Shown: positions 53,890 through 64,000, numbered from the stretch's first letter. The stretch: 64,000 bases of DNA from Aphanomyces cochlioides (GCA_019828595.1 JAHQRK010000014.1:1860001-1924000); one strand, 5' to 3'. Program-made: numbers and translations. Notes: generated by a model not told the origin, from the sequence alone.

Positions 53890-54570
53890 TCCACGATTCG
53901 TCGCACAGACTTTTCATCATCCTCAAGCTTTCACGATGCGTGACAGTCGTGACAACCAAGTCGTCGGCAGGGACGCGGACGTCGTCCACCTTGGAATGTC
54001 CACCATGTCCATTAGACCATGCACGACTTGCAATTTTTTTCCCTGATGCTCTCTCCATGAACGATGTTTCAGGGCCAACTTGTACCCAAAATTCACACAA
54101 GTTTGTCGACAGTGAGCGGTGGAAAGACCTTCCACGACGACGCGTGACAGGCAATTGATTTTCTCATCGCCACTTGATTTCCCCAGGAAAACCTGGGCGA
54201 GCACCACATGAGGACGCATGATGTTTTACGAGAACCCATGCGAACGTTCATTTCCTTAATTCAATGTCGCCATCCCATCATTGTGGAATCTCCATGAGCA
54301 TCTGGGTGCATTTCTCACATCAGTCAATGAAAAATATGGTCTCTCGATGACTTCACTCCCACCCATGCATAGTAAGTGGCATGGATCGTGGGTGCAACCG
54401 GTTGTCTCTCCGACCACACACGGCGAAAACTTCCATGGAAGAACCCATGCGGATCGTGATGTGGCGCTGTGCAATCACGCGGACAGCGCAGTCCGTCGCG
54501 GTGGCGGCGATTTTGTCAAGGCAACTATTAATTATTTAAGTTACAGCAGCAGGGAGGCAGGCTAAGGTGT
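53890..54570. other. no gene supported
   Basis: The gap between the two ankyrin genes, which converge here. Open stretches on both strands overlap and change frame; none was recognised. Confidence 0.35.
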
Positions 54571-55564
54571 CTAGACGATATTTTCCAACAGAGCGACGAT
54601 TTCAGCGTGGCCATTCACTCTAGCCATGTCGAGCGCGGTGAGATTCCTCTACAAACACGATGAGCGACGCGCGGTCAAGCGTCCAACTTACGTGATCCTT
54701 TGTTCGTACATCTACGCTCGGGTGAACCATCATGGCTCTCACAACGTCGATGTGACCTCGTGCTGCAGCGGCCATGAACGCTGTCAGACCATTGTCGTCG
54801 CCTTGGTTGCTGTCCAAGGAATTGTGCTCGAGCAAGAACGTGACGACTGTCAAGTGATTGTGCGCCGCAGCAATGATAAAGCCTGTGTTGCCGACCTAGA
54901 TGTAGCGCGTCATACGAAGGACGAGACAGGCTGCACGAACGTACACAATTGCCTTGGTTGATAAATATTTGAGGATGCGCCGCGAGTCGTTGGACTGCTT
55001 CCAAGAGGCCGTGAAGACAGGCGACGTGAAACACCGTCGCCAATTCCTACAGAGACGGCGTCAATACACTGCACTGCATTGCATCGTCGCGTACGTTGTT
55101 CGTGTGATCCAAATCTAACGACGGGTCTTCCAACAGCCTCAGCACCACTGCTTCCCGTCGAGCGCCACAGGCAAGGAAGATCGCCGTGTTGCCTTGCTAG
55201 ACACGTTTCGTAAGCCATGGAAAGATCGTCACGTCCGTACTTCATCAGCTTCGTTGACATCAATTTCAGGCTCTTGGAGCAAGTCATTGACGAGTTGGAT
55301 GTCGCCGCGGATTGCCGCGAGCATGAGCGGTGTGAGGTAGAGCTGGCCAAGCGGCGTCGCGGGTTCATAGAGCGAGGTTTGGGTCACGACAGTCATCGGC
55401 GGCACGACGAGCGTTCGTACAGCTTGGCACATGTGGCGCAAAATGAAAAGTGAAAGGTTATCCGCAGAGACACTAGTGAAGTTGTCAAGCATGTCACACT
55501 GCGGGTCAGACGGATGACACTGTATAGCATTACCAAGTTGGGCTATACATTCGTGTGAACACAA
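54571..55564 (-). CDS. ankyrin-repeat protein, minus strand
   Basis: Five supported exons joined in phase 0 by introns (plus coordinates) 55197-55240, 55047-55094, 54896-54944 and 54649-54691. Repeats read LTPLMLAAIRGDIQLVNDLL, GNTAIFLACGARREAVVLRL, ATVFHVACLHGLLEAVQRLA, GNTGFIIAAAHNHLTVVTFL, GLTAFMAAAARGHIDVVRAM and LTALDMARVNGHAEIVALLE. They end NIV and stop at 54571. The N-terminus is unresolved. The exon with CDMLDNFTSVSADNLSLFIL begins near 55564 after a possible splice acceptor, and an upstream ATG at 55648 (MDDSSQHDILSSF) could be the start, but the join does not keep frame. The repeats are of canonical TPL/A-type and differ from those of the other ankyrin gene. Confidence 0.7.
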
Positions 55565-55648
55565 CTGAGAGCACGCCGCAGCGTCCGTGGATTTGATTCA
55601 ACTTTCTATGAAGGATGACAGGATGTCGTGCTGGCTGCTGTCGTCCAT

Positions 55649-57690
55649 GGCGTCACGAAGCGATGAATACCATTTGGTTGGGTGACTCAAGTGGCAGAAC
55701 CTTGACGAGAACGACAACAGTCGTGACAGAGGCTACAACGTCGTGACAAGCTGGTGTGCTCGATCGAAACACCAACGCAAATAAGTTGGTCGTTCTATGC
55801 CCACAGACCGACCGACCGACCGCGTCAAACGGTGGCGGCAACGCGGTGGCTCTTTTTTTTGGTGGGTGATGCTGTCGGTTTTCCACTCTTTTGTTGGTAA
55901 CGAAAGTGGTCAGACAGGTCATGGTCACAAGGCAGTTGCAATCGACGGGGAGAGTGGGAGAGACCATCAAGAGCGGGGGACTCACGGCGGCGTGGTTCAC
56001 CCTCTGAACGACCGCCGACAACCTCCCAGGAACGCTAACGTCTTGCAAGTTTCGGTTCGACAGTGCACTGTGAGCGCAACGACGACTTGGAGATGGGCTG
56101 GGCATCAAGAGGACCAGAGTCGAGTAACAACGATGGATGGACACGCTGACGCTTTGTCAAGACGTGGGACGAGTTTACACGTGCCATCCAAAGCGGTGGA
56201 CTTTTTTGTGGAATTCGATGAATGTTGGGGGTGGCACACTTGGGTGTCCTGTCTGGAAGAGAGTGGGAACCAACAACACGATCGCCGCGGCGCGGGTGTC
56301 TGTGGATGAGTTGAAGCGCAAGAGCCAAGGTGCAGCGAGTAGAGAAGCAGCAGCGTTGACGACGCGCTTGTCCCACAACGACGGTTCAACATAAATTAAC
56401 AGGCGGGTGCGCTCTCTCACCTCAGGGATAAATCTCGTGCACGACGTCTCGTCGTGTCAATCGACAGCATATCGCGGCGACACAACAGCCTTCCGCTTTC
56501 ACCGCCAAGACTTGCAACTTGGTCTCACCTCGCAACGTCTTTCCACACCGGAGTAATAACTCTGGATCGTTTTTTCCCGTGAGTCCTCCTTGAGTCTGTC
56601 CGAATCGTGCACGATGGATGCTGCTGCTGCTCACACGCTTCGACTAGTCACAAAGCCACCCTTCGGGAATGGATTCCAACCGGGTCAATTGCTTGCATTC
56701 GCACAGAAGTTGTTTTGCACCCACGATCTCTCCTTTCACTCGTCACGTTCTGCTCGCGTTGGTTTCTCCACCAAGCCAGAGCTTGGGCTTGATGGTGGTC
56801 AGGCCTGCGTTCGTCAATGTCTCTACTCCTTGAATCATTGATGTAACTTGCATGACCAACATGCATGATGAGTTCACGCGACTAGTTCACATTTTTCCAC
56901 CACGGATGGATTCTAAAGTTCTTTCTATAAGTCACAACGAATGAGCAATCCAGTCCTGCGCAACCTAGTAGCCTGGCGGCCATGTCGTCCTTCGAGCAGT
57001 TCAGAATCTCATGACGTGGCTTGGGCTGATCGCTGTCGAGTGAATTTTCAACGTCATCCATCATCACCTTGACCTATGCACTCTTGACGTTGTGACTACT
57101 AGCTAGGATGGACAAGTTCCATCGATCGAGTCTTTCGACGTGCGATGGCCAGCATTGGCTTGGCTGCGGAATGCTCACTTGAACGAGGTGATCTCCATTA
57201 CAACCACGATTCCTTCCATTTACCGTATATTTGGGCAATGCGAATGCGAGCTCCCTCAATTTTTGAGTATTTTTCGAGAAAATATAGTGTCATGTGTATA
57301 AAAAAGCGCTGATGAAACTGGTGTTGCTAGATTTAAAAAGTATTCCAATTTAAATGGCATAGGTCCAATAAACTCCATACCTGATGACAAAATTTAATGC
57401 ATAATAATATCATTCAACCTGCATATTTTAATTAAAATTTAATAAATTTTATGGATTTCAACCATTTCATTTTTGTGAAATATTTCAAATTTTTGTTATG
57501 GCCATCACATATATTTATGAAATTTCGATCGTCTTCAAATGTCAGTATTTATTCTATTTCTCACGCAATTTTTTTTAAATCAATTGACAGACAGAAGACC
57601 CATGACATATTCCACTTGGTTTATCTTGTGCGCCCGATGTCTGTTTGACTCATGAGATAGCTTAAACGGAGCGTCTTTAGCACTTCAATC
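55649..57690. other. no gene supported
   Basis: Several overlapping open stretches (for example 55797-56309 plus, 56422-56634 minus, 56613-56841 plus) with no recognised family and conflicting strands. The segment 57280-57600 is AT-rich. I see no repeat or RNA gene. Small lineage-specific genes could be hidden here. Confidence 0.3.
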
Positions 57691-58278
57691 TACTGCTTTT
57701 AGCCAGAAGAACCGATGCTTGTGGAAAAAGTAGTTGAAGTTGCCAAGTTGACATGGGCTTTGCCCAAACATACGGTAGACGCATTTCCAACAACGTGACG
57801 CGCAAACTCGCTGCGACCACGCGACTGACCGGCCACAAATTCTTGATTCCAAGCTGCTGCCAACCGAAATGTTGAATATCACCTCTCTCTTGAGACAAGA
57901 GCACTCATGAAGGTCTCCCATTTGAGACATTGCACAAGGTTGAAATGTCCATCATAAAGAACACACAACGCGACCGCCATTTGGACGCAAGGAAGCGAGA
58001 TACGCTTGGTAATGCATGCTATGTAGTAGCTCGCTTCAAGTTCTTCCACGCTCTCGCCACAAACGTATTTGTCACGGCTGCCCTTGCAGGAAGGAAAAGA
58101 ACGCCAGCGTGACAACTTTAGACCAGGCATCAGTCCAAGTTGGATCTGGAATGAACTTTGCGAACTCAACATAGACCAAGCTGCGTCCAGTGTAGATTCG
58201 TGACGATATTACCTCCAAGACGACAATTTTTGAAGTCGTTCCGCGATGAAACTGGCGGCATTTGATGCGAGTAGACAA
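57690..58278 (-). CDS. hypothetical minus-strand gene, uncertain
   Basis: Three coding-like minus-strand pieces in different frames: 58270-58110 (TSKIVVLEVISSRIYTGRSL, VYVEFAKFIPDPTWTDAWSK), 58075-57885 (RDKYVCGESVEELEASYYIA, VQMAVALCVLYDGHFNLVQC) and 57880-57690 (KNLWPVSRVVAASLRVTLLE). They may be exons of one gene lying close downstream of the zinc transporter on the same strand. No clear ATG start or family was found. Confidence 0.3.
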
Positions 58279-58305
58279 GTGAATTTCATCTTTATGTACA
58301 GGAAT

Positions 58306-59466
58306 CTACTTGGGCGAGAGCTGCCCACAATGCACCGTGTCATTGCAGTCACGGGGGTAGACTTTGGACGCTCGCTCGACTTGGATCGTCGAGTGGTCAA
58401 TGCCCTTCTTCATCAAATATTCTTGAGCTTCATGAAGCGCATCATCGACGTCAGGTCGATTGGTCACCAAGTGCACACTCAGCGAGGGGAGACCAGCATT
58501 GAGCGACCAAATATGCAAATCATGCGCTTCAGCGACGGATGGCAAATCTTGCAAGCCTTTCAAAATTTCATCCGTGTCAAAACCATCAGGAGTGCCTTCC
58601 ATAAGCACATGTACGGAACTGCGCACAATATCCACGGTTGTGCCGAGGACCAAGATGGAAAACAAAAACGTGGCAATTGGGTCGGCGACTTGCCACTTGG
58701 GGTTGTACCAAATGAGAGCACCAGCCACGCACACACCAAGACTTTGGATAAAGTCACCCAACGCATGGATGTACGCTGCTTGAATGTTGAGGTTTTCAAG
58801 TTGGGGTTTTCCAGAATCATGGTCATGGCCACCATGAGAATGAGAATGACCATGGTCGTGGTCATGCCCATGGGCAAGTCCATCTTCTTCGCTATGTCCA
58901 TGAGAGTGTCCGTGATCTTCATCGTGACCGCCGTGGCTGTGGCCATGGCCACCACCAATTCCATGGGAATGGGAATGACCAAGAATCTTCATCAAAGCCA
59001 AGTTGACAACGAGACCAATGCATGCAACAATAAACATAAGCTTGCCGTCAACAAGCTCTTTGGGGTTTTCGCTGATCGCATCTTGGAAGCGTTCAAGCGC
59101 GGCGTAGACCAAAAAGCCCGTGAGGACCCAAATCACAAGTACACTCACAATTGCACCGAGGATTTCCGCTCGATGGAATCCAAAAGTCATCTTGGAGCTC
59201 GCAGGCAACGTTTGGATCCATATCGCAAAGAGAGAGATGCAAAAGCCCGCGATATCGCTCAGCAAATGCGCAGCGTCCGTCATGATGGCCAGACTCCCCG
59301 CCATGAAGCCACCGACCACTTCGGCAATCATGAAAATCAGCGAAAACAAGCACGCCCATTGGAGCTTCGTGCGTGCGCGGCGCGTCGGTTCATCGAGCTG
59401 AACGACGCTCTTCTTCTTGATCGGCACCAAAGGCGTCGACTCGGTGGCGATGGCGCGAGGAGGCAT
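58306..59466 (-). CDS. cation diffusion facilitator zinc transporter (ZnT/CDF)
   Basis: A single-exon frame. From the ATG at 59466 (MPPRAIATESTPLVPIKKKS) it encodes 386 aa; the frame stays open 12 codons further upstream (KELPSDKDPS) to a possible splice acceptor, so a longer form is possible. Six membrane helices are expected. The first has SLIFMIAEVVGGFMAGSLAI, the second MTDAAHLLSDIAGFCISLFA with the zinc-site H and D (HxxxD). A His-rich loop follows (GHSHSHGIGGGHGHSHGG ...), then the fifth helix AAYIHALGDFIQSLGVCVAG with the partner HxxxD, and a cytoplasmic domain with AHDLHIWSLNAGLPSLSVHL. The family exports Zn2+ from the cytosol into organelles in exchange for H+. Confidence 0.9.
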   Translation of the reverse strand: MPPRAIATESTPLVPIKKKSVVQLDEPTRRARTKLQWACLFSLIFMIAEVVGGFMAGSLAIMTDAAHLLSDIAGFCISLFAIWIQTLPASSKMTFGFHRAEILGAIVSVLVIWVLTGFLVYAALERFQDAISENPKELVDGKLMFIVACIGLVVNLALMKILGHSHSHGIGGGHGHSHGGHDEDHGHSHGHSEEDGLAHGHDHDHGHSHSHGGHDHDSGKPQLENLNIQAAYIHALGDFIQSLGVCVAGALIWYNPKWQVADPIATFLFSILVLGTTVDIVRSSVHVLMEGTPDGFDTDEILKGLQDLPSVAEAHDLHIWSLNAGLPSLSVHLVTNRPDVDDALHEAQEYLMKKGIDHSTIQVERASKVYPRDCNDTVHCGQLSPK

Positions 59467-59930
59467 GGAAGGATCCTTATCCGACGGGAGCTCTTTGGCC
59501 ACTAAAATTGATGACTGGCTGCCTCACATTCGATCGAGCATATCCGACGGAATGATGAAGTGTCCGGATAAAAGCTGCCAATGATTGGCTAAAATCAAAA
59601 TGCAAAAGTATCTCATTCGTCCCAAATCCGTCGGGAAGATCTTTCACATTGTCAACTATCAAAGCTCAAAGATCTCATATCACTGGATATCCAATTTTTA
59701 AAGGTGCACACATCTACTCGAAACTAGACGAGATTCAAGCGCAAAAGAAGCAGAGAATCGTGCAGAATCGGCCCGAGCGGGGGATTGTTTGTGTTCGTTG
59801 ACTGCGCCGAATGCCGGCCATTTGCATTGTTGTACGGATAAATAATATTTATCCGGATCTCATCCGGATATATTCCAGCCAATCAGGATTCATCCGGATA
59901 ATACCCTCAGAATTGAAACGGCGCAATAAG

Positions 59931-61147
59931 ATGTTTGCCCACGATGCGGCGTCCGAGTCGGAGCTTTACCACACTGTGATTCATACACGAAGAGAAAAGC
60001 TACGCACGCAATTGCATAAAGTAGCAGGACAGAAAGCGTTCTTACGCCATGAACATCGCCGACTCATGCTGCAAAGAGCGCTACTCGAGTCGGAACACCA
60101 GAGATTTCAAGCGTCGCTTGCATCAGATTGGTTTTGCCACGAGGACAAAGCAACGACGAAAGAACGATTGCGACTCCAAGTCGGTGGACAAGACTTTGAA
60201 GTGTCGCTTACGATTGCCCGGAAAGATCCGAAATCTCTTCTCGCGGCCCTCGTCGCATCGGACTCACCTCTGGCTGCATCTGAACTCGGATGCTTTTGCA
60301 TCGATCGAGACTGGTTCGTGAAGATTGACGCCCATCTTATTGATTTTGCGCCGTAGGAACTTGTTTCGACTCATTTTGAACTTCTTACGAGATGGCATTC
60401 TCCCAAACGACCTCAAGCTACTGCGTGATTTGTGACTTTATGGTCATGCTTGGTGTCCTCACAATGTGGCGTAGGTATATCGAGGCTGACTTTTGGAAAT
60501 TTGAGTCACTGAAATTGGCCATCGAGCAAGGGTTTGCTGCCACGAGTCTCGATCTATTGCCTGCAACATTTCTTTGTAGGAAAATCCAGCTCCAACCAAC
60601 GAAATCCACGAGTGCTCCTATTGAAACAAGTAGCAAGAACGATTCCAAGCCGTCTGGAACTACCAACAACTCGTCCTCCGTGTCAAATTCCAATGCCAAC
60701 AGCACAAAGCCATGGTAAAAATACCAAATACAACTGAAGGATATCATTGCGACTGCTTAGGTGGCACGAACCGCCTCCATGGTGGGGACGTCCGAACCAA
60801 AAGGTATTGTCATGCTTTGAAAATCCATCAAGATGATGTCCTGAACTGTCTAGACGAACGAGAATGCCATGAAGGACGAGAGGCCAGATCCATACGCGTG
60901 GTGGAAAGGTTCCAAGTACAAAGGCAATGACTTTGCAAAATTCCTGGCAGACCAAGCAGCTGCTGAAAACATTGGCAGCAGCGGTGGTCAAGCAAAATCC
61001 TCAGCGTCCAGCGGCGGCACGAATCCATCGAGCATGCTGGCCCAGTCGCTCTTTAAATCGTCGACGACTGCGACTAATCCTCCCGCAAAGAGCAGTAACT
61101 ATCCCATGCTCACCAGCACGTGGACCTCCTATCGCCATTTGGCATGA
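59931..61147 (+). CDS. BTB/T1 (KCTD-like) domain protein
   Basis: Five exons with introns 60314-60356, 60432-60474, 60715-60760 and 60804-60853 give 344 aa; all joins keep frame. The N-terminus is a charged helix (residues ~15-85, LRTQLHKVAGQKAFLRHEHR). The T1/BTB domain follows: RLRLQVGGQDFEVSLTIARK, CFCIDRDWNLFRLILNFLRD, GILPNDLKLLRDLYIEADFW. The rest is Ser/Asn-rich, then a Trp/Pro segment (KPWWHEPPPWWGRPNQ), an invariant-looking RPDPYAWWKGSKYKGNDFAK, and a Ser-rich end. KCTD proteins form oligomers and often recruit Cullin-3; K+ channel function is unlikely because no membrane helices are present. Converges on the Dicer-like gene with 50 bp between the stops. Confidence 0.75.
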
Positions 61148-61197
61148 ATGGGTTCCATACTGTACAAAATAAATTATAGTCCTTCTACAGCTCTCTC

Positions 61198-62802
61198 TTA
61201 CTGTACAGTCGAGTCGCCATCGTCGGGCATTTGCAACTTCTCAATCGCATCCTCGGTTAATACACTGTAGCAATGCACAGCAGCTTGGACGCCTCCGTCC
61301 AGACAGACAATCCCCAGCATGGTATCCCAGCACTGACCGAGCCACGGACTTTGCGGCTTCGTCGCTGTCTTGGCGATGAGCTCACCCAGCGTCGCACGGG
61401 GAAGCTGATTGCGGATCCAAGTCATGTGACTCGGCCGTAACAAAGGCGCTTCCTTGGCGTACAGGAGCGCCGCGATGGCAAAATACCCGACAGCGTCGCC
61501 AAGAAAGCGAGCCCACTCAAGCGCATCAGCGGCCTGCTCGTCATCCGTCACCACAGTGTCGGTCAAAACTTTTGAGAGCAAAGCTGCCCACGTCGAGTCG
61601 GCAAACGTGTGCGGCACACTCGCAAATTCCTCAGGTGGCGATGTTGCTGACGGCACAATGCGATTGACGAGTGGATCAAAGGATTCAACGACGCCTAGTC
61701 GATGCGCTACGTGGATCGCGCCGTCCATTCCACGACATAAAAAAGCCGCCGCGACCAGCGCTTCCACTGTCGTCGCCACTGATTTCGCCCGAGGTGGTGA
61801 ACCAGGCTGCGTCGCCTCAGGGGCTGCCACGTATGGCCAGGATCGAAAGCCCATGTGGTCAATGTGGTCAGCTAAATTCACGGCATCTTGTGCGGAAGTT
61901 GCAAGCGTCGCATTCAACAAGAGGCGATGTCGAGTGTGTCGAATTGAGTCGTCGAAGGGGCGATTACGAACCAACGACAACGAAACGACAATCTTACACA
62001 CAGCGTCGCCAAGGAACGCAAGACGGTGGTTGTTCGTCGGGATAAGCGCCGCCAAAAGCGTCTCATGAGGCCATTCCAGCTTGGCATGAAGGCTTGCCGC
62101 CTTTTGGCGCACGCCAAGTGTGTACAACATCGTCGGTACCCATCGGCACTCATCCCATAGCCAAGACAATGGATGGACCGTGCAAGCCGCTGCCACAAGT
62201 TGGACGTACTTGCGCTTCTTGATTCGTTTCGGCTTTGTCCGTGGCGCGTCGAGGATCTTTGGCTTGGACTGTGCTTGTTTTGCTACGACCATCGTCGAGG
62301 TGGGTACCACGTTGCCAGAGTCATCCACTAGAGGCTGTCTGGTCGTGCTTGACGTGGCAGTCTCACTGGCATTCGGCTGCTCAATGCGGTAGAACGTGCT
62401 GCTATGCACCACAATGGTCCCCTCATCGAGTGTTTCCCCAAGAAGCGGCCGATCGCCTTCAAGACACGCGTGCATCAACGCAACGTCGATCTCGTTGGAG
62501 TCGTCGGCCTTCAACGGCACAATCAGGATCGTTGTTGGTCTCGGTATGTGTTCCATTGCATGTGGCACAAAGATCTGCGTCCATACATAGAACATCCACG
62601 TCTGCGCAAGCGTCCACACGCTCGGTTCAATCGCCAGTTGCAGCGGACTTTGGAATGTTAGTGCTGTCTTGTCTGGCGTGTACAAATCGAGTGGGAAGAA
62701 GCACGGTCGGACAAGTGCACACTGCAACGGGATGATGTATCCAAGGCGGCATCGCGACGACAGCGACTGCTCGCGCAATGGCACAAAGAGCTCAATCTCC
62801 AT
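61198..62802 (-). CDS. Dicer-like protein with two divergent RNase III domains, no helicase
   Basis: A 534-aa frame. Residues 1-180 resemble the platform/PAZ-side region only loosely (RLGYIIPLQCALVRPCFFPL). From about 195 the order matches the Dicer C-terminus: CTVHPLSWLWDECRWVPTML, then RNase IIIa with NNHRLAFLGDAVCKIVVSLS and KSVATTVEALVAAAFL. RNase IIIb has LEWARFLGDAVGYFAIAALL and LGQCWDTMLGIVCLDGG. Against the four acidic residues of the fold (E, D, D, E), IIIa shows H, D, T, E and IIIb shows E, D, Q, D. No dsRBD follows. An acceptor-like tag (cagtcgtag) precedes the ATG at 62802, so an upstream exon is possible, but no helicase motifs occur in the 1.2 kb upstream. Reduced or absent cleavage activity is predicted. 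Confidence 0.65.
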   Translation of the reverse strand: MEIELFVPLREQSLSSRCRLGYIIPLQCALVRPCFFPLDLYTPDKTALTFQSPLQLAIEPSVWTLAQTWMFYVWTQIFVPHAMEHIPRPTTILIVPLKADDSNEIDVALMHACLEGDRPLLGETLDEGTIVVHSSTFYRIEQPNASETATSSTTRQPLVDDSGNVVPTSTMVVAKQAQSKPKILDAPRTKPKRIKKRKYVQLVAAACTVHPLSWLWDECRWVPTMLYTLGVRQKAASLHAKLEWPHETLLAALIPTNNHRLAFLGDAVCKIVVSLSLVRNRPFDDSIRHTRHRLLLNATLATSAQDAVNLADHIDHMGFRSWPYVAAPEATQPGSPPRAKSVATTVEALVAAAFLCRGMDGAIHVAHRLGVVESFDPLVNRIVPSATSPPEEFASVPHTFADSTWAALLSKVLTDTVVTDDEQAADALEWARFLGDAVGYFAIAALLYAKEAPLLRPSHMTWIRNQLPRATLGELIAKTATKPQSPWLGQCWDTMLGIVCLDGGVQAAVHCYSVLTEDAIEKLQMPDDGDSTVQ

Positions 62803-63457
62803 CCTACGACTGGGATCGCAGCCACACAGCCGCGAATGGAAAGAAAACCGCTTCGGCCGACGCTTCGGGCTTCAAGTGGTTTTGAAAACACAAGGGGCGT
62901 GTAATATCACCCTAACCCCGTCTTCCGAGTAGGTTGTCGACGCATGGATGTGTCGAGAGGTCGTCGAGACGGCGACCACGACGCGCGGGAAAGCATTACC
63001 AAGCCGTAGACAAGCGCCAACGCCGTCGTGTCTCTCATTGTTTGGATGACGACTTTTGTCCATCGAAACTCGACCACCTTGTGTGACTGGACGGACGAGA
63101 CATGCAAGAATGTTCTCCCTTCGATGCGCCGTTGAGCCCGTGGGAACGATCAAGCATTGCGGGAAGATGAAGAGTGGATTGACAGAACGGGAATACTGTA
63201 TTGTCGTTCCTTGCTCCAGCGTCTCTTCAACATTGTGACGGGATCACCATTTGACGGTGTTTCTCAAGACAGGTGTCCAACCGCATGGATAATGACGATG
63301 TGGAATGACTCGATGGACTGCTAGAGATGACGAAGACCCCGATCCCCAGCGAGATGACTAGATGAGCTCATCAAGACGAGGATAGTTGGCCGCGCAAAGA
63401 TGAGACTCGAAGGATCTCTCATCCTGATGCTCCATTTCGTCAAGGTCTCATCCGTCG
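62803..63457. other. no gene supported
   Basis: Upstream of the Dicer-like gene. A minus-strand stretch (63107-62930, SHKVVEFRWTKVVIQTMRDT) looks coding-like and could be an upstream exon, but no splice chain to 62802 was established. The remainder shows nothing recognisable. Confidence 0.3.
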
Positions 63458-63690
63458 ATGGATGATCCTTTCAAGCTACTGGAGACCGACGAGATAGAGG
63501 AATTACACCGCGATATCCCATCGTCTCAACTGCTCAAGATTCAGAGGCGGCGATTCCGCAGATCACATTCCAGCCAGTGCCGTTGTTGCTTGTATCCGTT
63601 GAGGCAATCAAGACGAAAGCGTCGAGGGTGAAGAGAGAGTTGCAAGAGAGGAAGTTACGGTGTTTACCACGTTGTGTGGTGGTGGGCTAC
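63458..63690 (+). CDS. possible small gene or first exons
   Basis: From an ATG at 63458: MDDPFKLLETDEIEELHRDI then PSSQLLKIQ. After a very short possible gap the other frame continues with ITFQPVPLLLVSVEAIKTKA and SRVKRELQERK. The composition is protein-like (helical, charged), but the splice between the two parts would be only about 15 nt, so an intron or frameshift is unresolved. No family recognised. Confidence 0.25.
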
Positions 63691-64000
63691 AACCTGTCGT
63701 CGTCGTCGATTTCTGCTGGCACTTGGAGCGCATATCGATAGGAAGAAAAGTGCGAGACGACGCTGCGTTGGCCCATTGAGACGGTCGATTCGTTTGACCG
63801 TGGAGGCGGTCGCACTGGTTGATTCACGACGGACGCACTTGGACGTTGTGGTTGAGATCCGCCCTGCTTGACGAATTGGCTGCTCCATGCTCGGTCCAGA
63901 GTGTCGAGATTGACTTCTGACTCGCCAAAGTGTTGCTGGTTGAACAAATCCGTGCGGGAGTCCGAGTCCCAACCACTACCAAGTTGAATGCTTCGGACGC
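63687..64000 (-). CDS. C-terminal part of an unknown protein (runs off the window)
   Basis: An open minus-strand frame enters from the window edge: RSIQLGSGWDSDSRTDLFNQ, QHFGESEVNLDTLDRAWSSQ, then a Gln/Pro/Ser-rich stretch and VVSHFSSYRYALQVPAEIDD ending DDRL and a stop at 63687. About 104 codons are visible. It looks like the disordered C-terminal tail of a larger protein; the family cannot be named from this part. Confidence 0.5.
   Translation of the reverse strand, partial: VRSIQLGSGWDSDSRTDLFNQQHFGESEVNLDTLDRAWSSQFVKQGGSQPQRPSASVVNQPVRPPPRSNESTVSMGQRSVVSHFSSYRYALQVPAEIDDDDRL

Noticed and set aside
53816..54219. Minus-strand frames over the 3' end of the ankyrin gene
   Set aside because: Overlap the supported ankyrin exon on the other strand and change frame repeatedly; no family recognised.
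55797..56400. Overlapping plus and minus frames of 110-170 codons
   Set aside because: They conflict in strand, have no start context or family motif, and the region is GC-rich enough to keep frames open by chance.
58246..59505. 419-codon plus-strand frame opposite the zinc transporter
   Set aside because: It is the antisense of the CDF gene including its His-rich loop; no independent support.
1..64000. CRISPR array, bacterial operons or ribosome binding sites
   Set aside because: Genes are intron-bearing and eukaryotic; no regularly spaced identical repeats of CRISPR type were seen.
1..64000. Integrated viral sequence or toxin gene
   Set aside because: No reverse transcriptase, capsid, polymerase or known toxin motif was recognised; the mobile content is all DNA-transposon type.

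Overview
The window looks like a chromosomal segment from an oomycete, most likely one of the Saprolegniales (Aphanomyces/Saprolegnia group). The evidence is very short spliceosomal introns (about 30-51 nt) with GT...AG ends, an N-terminally FYVE/START-type protein of the oomycete style, a flagellar IFT gene (so a zoosporic lineage), exon-per-repeat ankyrin genes, and an accessory load of Crypton, Harbinger, MULE, hAT and pogo elements. The organism assignment is inference; no rRNA or marker gene is present.

Layout. 1-16.5 kb is almost entirely transposon-derived: a Crypton relic (365-2150), a TIR element (2262-2768), a MULE with ~110-bp TIRs (4193-8007) that carries a 676-bp nested MITE, two Harbinger transposase relics plus Myb/SANT-like accessory relics (8.2-12.0 kb), a perfect 127-bp inverted repeat (12342-12637), a second Crypton (12988-14864, minus), and an 804-bp MITE with a 9-bp target duplication that splits a minus-strand coding sequence (15685-16488). 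17.0-22.6 kb holds host-type genes: a multi-exon gene of unknown function, a truncated IFT144/WDR19-like gene and a vacuolar iron transporter (VIT1/CCC1) gene. 22.9-29.3 kb is again transposon-rich: nested inverted-repeat elements, a non-autonomous element sharing both ends with the first Crypton, a hAT relic, a Myb-like relic and a third Crypton relic.

29.6-38 kb holds a second VIT1 paralogue, a USP10-like deubiquitinase, a PLAC8 protein, a Harbinger-type MITE with TTA target duplication, and a FYVE protein. 38.6-43.0 kb is a nest of pogo/Tigger-type elements flanked by TA dinucleotides, one with a nearly intact transposase and a tRNA-like Pol III unit. 43.3-46.3 kb has a convergent pair: a peroxisomal adenine-nucleotide carrier-like SLC25 protein and a cyclin with an RS-rich tail. 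46.3-57.7 kb has small unknown genes, a pair of short paralogues, a ~115-bp tandem repeat array and two ankyrin genes on opposite strands. 57.7-64 kb holds a ZnT/CDF zinc transporter, a BTB/T1 (KCTD-like) protein, a helicase-less Dicer-like double RNase III protein with altered catalytic residues, and the 3' end of another gene.

The genes do not form one pathway. Metal homeostasis (two VIT1 and one ZnT), ubiquitin turnover (USP10-like), endosomal lipid binding (FYVE), transcription/splicing (RS cyclin) and possibly RNA silencing (Dicer-like) are represented. The most interesting single gene is the RNase III protein; the most interesting architecture is the density of Crypton-derived DNA, including a matched non-autonomous derivative.
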